Source of the DNA: an uncultured Eubacterium sp.
GTDB taxonomy: Bacteria > Bacillota > Clostridia > Lachnospirales > Lachnospiraceae
Assembly: GCA_910584345.1 (NCBI GenBank)
Contig: CAJTZX010000006.1
Location: 33,810 to 97,809, forward strand
DNA length: 64,000 nt
Reading direction: 5' to 3'
Both the position numbers and the translations under genes were made by a program. Positions 60,984-64,000 of this stretch are shown in pieces (the first letter of the stretch is position 1; each line of letters starts with the position of its first letter). The notes below the pieces were generated by a model that was not told where the DNA came from, made no database searches, and worked only from the letters and a program-made list of their open reading frames with translations.

Positions 60984-61817
60984 ATGAATGCGAATTATAA
61001 AAACTCCTATAAATCTACAGAAAAAGAACTGGTATCTCTGGCTGTATATAATGTCGGATACCAAAAATGCGATCCACAATACCAATGGGGGCCAGGTGTG
61101 AGAGATCACTATCTAATCCACCATATTATTTCAGGAAAAGGCTGCTTGAAAATAAAACAGGCATCCTTTCATCTGAAAGCCGGAGACTCTTTCTTAATCT
61201 ATCCAGATACGGAAGCATCCTATACGGCAGATGCAAAAGACCCCTGGGAATATGCATGGGTAGGATTTAATGGTTCTGATGCGCCGATTATTCTAAAAGC
61301 AACCGACTTTACACCAACTTGTCCTGTAATTACAAATACTCCTTATGGAAAAGATCTGACGCATCAGCTGCTCCATATCTACGAAGTACGTGGGAATGAT
61401 TTTGAAAGTGCGGTAGAAATGACCGGGCGTCTGTATACGGCTTTAGCTGTCTTTTTAAAAGGAGCCGGACATCCGCCCGTTCAGAACAATTATCATACGT
61501 ATGTTCAAAAAGCGATCGAATATATCTCTGCCCATTACTCCTATCCGATCACTGTCGAAGATATCGCAGATTATGTAGGATTAAGCCGCAGCCATCTGTT
61601 CCGTTCGTTCGAAACAGTGCTGCAGATTTCTCCAAAGGAATACCTCTCTCAATTTCGAATCAAACAAGCCTGTTATCTGCTGCGGCATTCAAATTTGTCG
61701 ATCACGGCAATTGCCAATTCTGTAGGTTTTGAAAGCAGCTTGTATTTTTCGAAAGCTTTTAAAAAAGTAAAACACATTCCTCCTCGTGAATACAGGCAAA
61801 AACATAGCGGTTCATGA
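60984..61817 (+). CDS. AraC-family transcriptional regulator
   Basis: A 277-residue regulator. The N-terminal cupin domain (about 20-150) has HHIISGKGCLKIKQASFHLK and AGDSFLIYPDTEASYTADA. The C-terminal double HTH (about 175-272) has ITVEDIADYVGLSRSHLFRSF and SITAIANSVGFESSLYFSKA. It belongs to the group controlling sugar uptake in Firmicutes. The ATG at 60984 has AAAGGA nine bases upstream. It is divergent from galE, so galactose use is a plausible target, but no sugar transporter lies adjacent. Confidence 0.88.
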   Translation: MNANYKNSYKSTEKELVSLAVYNVGYQKCDPQYQWGPGVRDHYLIHHIISGKGCLKIKQASFHLKAGDSFLIYPDTEASYTADAKDPWEYAWVGFNGSDAPIILKATDFTPTCPVITNTPYGKDLTHQLLHIYEVRGNDFESAVEMTGRLYTALAVFLKGAGHPPVQNNYHTYVQKAIEYISAHYSYPITVEDIADYVGLSRSHLFRSFETVLQISPKEYLSQFRIKQACYLLRHSNLSITAIANSVGFESSLYFSKAFKKVKHIPPREYRQKHSGS

Positions 61818-61829
61818 GCAATTACCGTG

Positions 61830-62156
61830 CTACACTGCCACGCATACTGCTCCAATAACAATGCACAATACTCCCAGCACTTTTTTCTTTGTAATCGTCT
61901 CTTTTAAAATTATATAAGACAGCAGCATCGTCCATATATATGTGATCGAAGAAACTGGAAACACGACAGAATAATCCAAATACCGCAGCACCAGTATATT
62001 AACCGCTGCCGCTGCCAGATATAAGATTCCTCCAATATATAAATGAACATTTAAGAACATTTTTATAAATCCTTCACTCCCTGACGCCCTTTTAAAAAAG
62101 ATCGAAGCTGCTGCTCCCATAAATGTCATAGACAAAACCATACCTATTTCTATCAT
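61830..62156 (-). CDS. Half-size EamA/SMR-type transporter subunit
   Basis: A 108-residue protein with four transmembrane helices and the EamA/SMR fold (YLDYSVVFPVSSITYIWTML and LGVLCIVIGAV). Its ATG overlaps the stop of the preceding gene as ATGA, so the two are coupled and likely form a heterodimer. The pair resembles ArnE/ArnF and paired SMR exporters by size and arrangement. The substrate is unknown. Confidence 0.82.
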   Translation of the reverse strand: MIEIGMVLSMTFMGAAASIFFKRASGSEGFIKMFLNVHLYIGGILYLAAAAVNILVLRYLDYSVVFPVSSITYIWTMLLSYIILKETITKKKVLGVLCIVIGAVCVAV

Positions 62157-62494
62157 TCTGCATCTCCTCCCGCAATCAGTATTACACCGGATGTTATAAT
62201 GATAATACCGACTACCTTAAGTGCCGATATTTTCTCCTGCAGCACCAAAAATCCCAGTATTGCACTTAACACATAGTTAGCGCTCATCATAGGCTGCAGA
62301 ACAGATACACTTCCATACCGATAGGCTAAGAGCATGATAACCGCTCCTACCCCATACAATGCAAATCCGCAAATCAAAAATAATATACCGTTTGTTACGG
62401 AAAGCTTCCACATCAGCTGCCCGACACACGCAAGAACAGCAGCGGTAAGCATTAACACAATTCCTTTTTTATTTTTTTCAAACGATTCACGCAT
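62153..62494 (-). CDS. Half-size EamA/SMR-type transporter subunit (partner)
   Basis: A 113-residue protein with four transmembrane helices. L-A-C-V-G-Q-L-M-W-K near the start and V-L-Q-P-M-M-S-A-N-Y-V-L-S-A-I are typical of EamA/SMR halves. GAGGG precedes the ATG at 62494. It is coupled to the gene at 61830. Together the two genes make up the eight to ten helices of a full EamA protein. Confidence 0.82.
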   Translation of the reverse strand: MRESFEKNKKGIVLMLTAAVLACVGQLMWKLSVTNGILFLICGFALYGVGAVIMLLAYRYGSVSVLQPMMSANYVLSAILGFLVLQEKISALKVVGIIIITSGVILIAGGDAE

Positions 62495-62536
62495 AGGAAT
62501 CCCTCACTATCATTAAATTTAATCGAAATATAAAAT

Positions 62537-62564
62537 ACCCCCGCAAACAAATGTTTACGAGGGT
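62537..62564 (-). terminator. Terminator of the infC-rpmI-rplT operon
   Basis: ACCC-CCGCAAACA pairs with TGTTTACG-AGGGT, followed on the minus strand by ATTTTATATTT. It lies about 26 bases after the rplT stop. Confidence 0.8.
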
Positions 62565-62589
62565 CAAATACATCAGTAGAGCTTGTCCG

Positions 62590-62946
62590 TTATGCTGCCT
62601 TTTCTTTTGCAATCTCAGCTAATTTTGCAAAGCCTTCTGCATCATTCACAGCCATATCAGCCAGAACCTTGCGGTTCAGGTCGATATCTGCCATTTTTAA
62701 GCCATGCATAAATCTGCTGTAAGAAATGCCATTCATTCTTGCAGCAGCATTGATACGTGCAATCCATAAGCTGCGGAACTGTCTCTTTCTTTCCTTACGG
62801 CCTTTATAAGAAGTTGCAAGCGCTCGCATTACAGACTGTTTTGCAACACGATACTGTTTCGAGCGTGCGCCTCTGTAGCCTTTTGCTAACTTTAATACTT
62901 TTTTATGCTTTTTCTTTGCGTTTAAGCCGCCTTTTACTCTTGCCAT
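62590..62946 (-). CDS. rplT: 50S ribosomal protein L20
   Basis: A 118-residue protein that binds 23S rRNA early in 50S assembly. The Lys-rich start (MARVKGGLNAKKKHKKVLKL), KGYRGARSKQYRVAKQSVMR and RINAAARMNGISYSRFMHGL are diagnostic. AGGAGG precedes the ATG. L20 also represses its own operon in many Firmicutes by binding the infC leader, and a suitable leader is present at 63707-63857. Confidence 0.97.
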   Translation of the reverse strand: MARVKGGLNAKKKHKKVLKLAKGYRGARSKQYRVAKQSVMRALATSYKGRKERKRQFRSLWIARINAAARMNGISYSRFMHGLKMADIDLNRKVLADMAVNDAEGFAKLAEIAKEKAA

Positions 62947-62968
62947 GTCTGATCTCCTCCTTCATTAT

Positions 62969-63166
62969 TTAAATGTATGGTAAAATCTGCTTCATGTTCT
63001 TAACATTGGATACGTCTACAGTTGTTGCATGTCTGAGATTTCTCTTTGTCTTTGGAGACTTCTTTGTTAAAATGTGTCTCTTATAGGCTTTATTTCTTTT
63101 TAATTTTCCTGAGCCTGTTACTTTGAAGCGTTTAGCGGCTGATCTTTTTGTTTTCATTTTTGGCAT
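62969..63166 (-). CDS. rpmI: 50S ribosomal protein L35
   Basis: A 65-residue ribosomal protein. The sequence MPKMKTKRSAAKRFKVTGSG and K-S-P-K-T-K-R-N-L-R are diagnostic. AAGGAGG precedes the ATG. It lies between infC and rplT in the conserved order. Confidence 0.97.
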   Translation of the reverse strand: MPKMKTKRSAAKRFKVTGSGKLKRNKAYKRHILTKKSPKTKRNLRHATTVDVSNVKNMKQILPYI

Positions 63167-63199
63167 GATTTATGACCTCCTTATAATAAGTACTTCCGT

Positions 63200-63706
63200 T
63201 TATTTCTTTTCTGCCAGCACCATACTAATTGCACGTCCTTCGACTTTTGGCGCTTTTTCCACTACTGCCACCTCTTCCAGCTCTTTCGCAATATCATCTA
63301 AAATATGCCTGCTGGCCTGCATGTGAGCCATCTCACGTCCACGGAAACGAAGCGTTACTTTTACTTTATTTCCTTTCGTAACAAATTTTCTGGCAGCATT
63401 AATTTTGGTATTCAAATCATTTGCTTCAATATTTGGCGAAAGGCGTACTTCCTTGAGCTCTACCACCTTCTGCTTCTTCCTGGCCTCTTTCTCTTTGCGG
63501 GCCAGCTCATAACGATATTTTCCATAGTCGATAATTTTGCATACCGGCGGCTTCGCGGTCGGAGCAATCTTTACCAAATCAAGTTCTGCCTCCTGCGCAA
63601 GCTTCATTGCTTCTTTTGCGGACATGATTCCAAGCTGCTGTCCGTCTTCACCAATTACACGAACTTCCCTGTCACGGATCTGTTCATTAATCATTAAATC
63701 ACTAAT
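63200..63706 (-). CDS. infC: Translation initiation factor IF-3 with likely ATT start
   Basis: A 168-residue factor that checks the start codon on the 30S subunit. INEQIRDREVRVIGEDGQQL, the linker K-E-A-R-K-K-Q-K and the C-domain RFRGREMAHMQASRHIL are diagnostic. The ribosome site GGAGG (63716-63720) is nine bases from an ATT at 63706 (I-S-D-L-M-I-N-E) and 21 from the first ATG at 63694, which is too far. An ATT start matches the known use of AUU/AUC in infC, which makes IF-3 limit its own synthesis. A start at 63694 (164 residues) cannot be excluded. Confidence 0.93.
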   Translation of the reverse strand: MSDLMINEQIRDREVRVIGEDGQQLGIMSAKEAMKLAQEAELDLVKIAPTAKPPVCKIIDYGKYRYELARKEKEARKKQKVVELKEVRLSPNIEANDLNTKINAARKFVTKGNKVKVTLRFRGREMAHMQASRHILDDIAKELEEVAVVEKAPKVEGRAISMVLAEKK

Positions 63707-63857
63707 GGTTTTACACCTCCAAAAAAATAAAGTGGATAGGCAGAACATCCACTTTCAAAGACATGATTCAGGCATCTGAATCGATATTGTCGTTATGAAC
63801 ACTTAGTCACGCAATTATGCTAAGGTGAGAGTGGATACTCTACTTCGTTTTTACAAC
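63707..63857 (-). promoter_or_regulatory. L20-type attenuator leader of infC-rpmI-rplT
   Basis: The leader ends in a terminator hairpin: AAAGTGGAT pairs with ATCCACTTT (63729-63755), followed by ATTTTTTT right before GGAGG. An upstream arm AGTATCCACTC (63829-63839) can pair with the terminator's AGTGGAT arm instead, forming an antiterminator. Such leaders are known for L20 control in Firmicutes. L20 binding itself is inferred. Confidence 0.7.
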
Positions 63858-63863
63858 GTGTAT

Positions 63864-63892
63864 AGGATAGCATACCTCATTATGGGAGTCAA
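63864..63892 (-). promoter_or_regulatory. Promoter of infC-rpmI-rplT
   Basis: Minus-strand TTGACT (63887-63892) and TATCCT (63864-63869) with a 17-base spacer. Confidence 0.6.
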
Positions 63893-63962
63893 TACTTTTT
63901 TTACATTTTTTCTTCGAATATGTTTGTTGTATTGTTACTTTTCATGGGGTGGGGCAAGTAAT

Positions 63963-63992
63963 AAAGCAACAGTTTAGACAAAGTGTTGCTTT
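63963..63992. terminator. Hairpin with family-A core at the right edge
   Basis: AAAGCAACA and TGTTGCTTT form a 9-bp stem with loop GTTTAGACAAAG, followed by TTTTTCTGG on the plus strand. Its left side is the family-A motif CAACAGTTTAGAC. It may end a gene beyond the window edge. Confidence 0.55.
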
Positions 63993-64000
63993 TTCTGGAT

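Overview
The window looks like chromosomal DNA of a Gram-positive anaerobe of the class Clostridia, most likely family Lachnospiraceae. This is inferred from gene content: a decarboxylase-type sodium pump split into separate alpha, beta, gamma and biotin-carrier genes, the rimP-nusA-ylxR-ylxQ-infB-rbfA-nrnA-truB-ribF order, infC-rpmI-rplT, a clostridial QueT importer, strong GGAGG ribosome sites and moderate base composition. No phage, plasmid, CRISPR or full insertion sequence is visible. Most genes lie on the minus strand.

Layout. 1-66: start of a gene that runs off the left edge. 77-2074: secreted L,D-transpeptidase. 2266-7486: five-gene biotin-dependent carboxyltransferase/Na+-pump operon (mmdA-like, gamma, carrier, oadB, oadA). 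7668-12756: two D,D-carboxypeptidases around scpB-scpA and a phosphoesterase. 12835-15339: cardiolipin synthase and a subtilase. 15409-30350: a 15-kb block of twelve same-strand signalling genes (REC-HD-GYP, PAS kinase, a second REC-HD-GYP with a damaged HD motif, cheR, cheB, cheY-like, cheA, cheW, two MCPs, an HPt protein and a hybrid kinase) behind one good promoter. 30533-33703: a HelD-type helicase fused to the N-terminal beta-domain of a family-31 glycosidase. 33980-35623: TetR regulator with a promoter bracketed by twin operators, plus a membrane protein. 35817-37871: secreted 5'-nucleotidase with Ig-like repeats. 38404-39056: queT with a structured leader. 39290-43370: YbaK-type deacylase, a third MCP, a 5'-truncated gene and a small MotA-like protein. 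43682-45472: membrane-anchored MutS-like ATPase. 45520-58346: pnp, rpsO, an NlpC/P60 hydrolase and the translation/transcription-factor operon. 58619-60723: BlaI-type repressor, tRNA-Glu, galE. 60984-62494: AraC regulator and a pair of half-size EamA transporters. 62590-63892: rplT, rpmI, infC with an attenuator-type leader.

How the parts relate. The central block looks like a chemosensory array combined with a multistep phosphorelay: a hybrid kinase with two receiver domains, a free HPt protein that could carry phosphate, and receiver-linked HD-GYP outputs that may alter cyclic di-GMP. No flagellar gene, FliM, CheC or CheD is present here.

The intergenic DNA carries at least two families of small palindromic repeats. 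One member (2168-2229) has inverted ends and a 7-bp direct flank repeat, as expected of a miniature transposable element. Another (59350-59566) is a 217-bp GC-rich element with about 45-bp imperfect inverted ends. These elements, the helicase-glycosidase fusion and the signalling block are the most interesting parts of the window.
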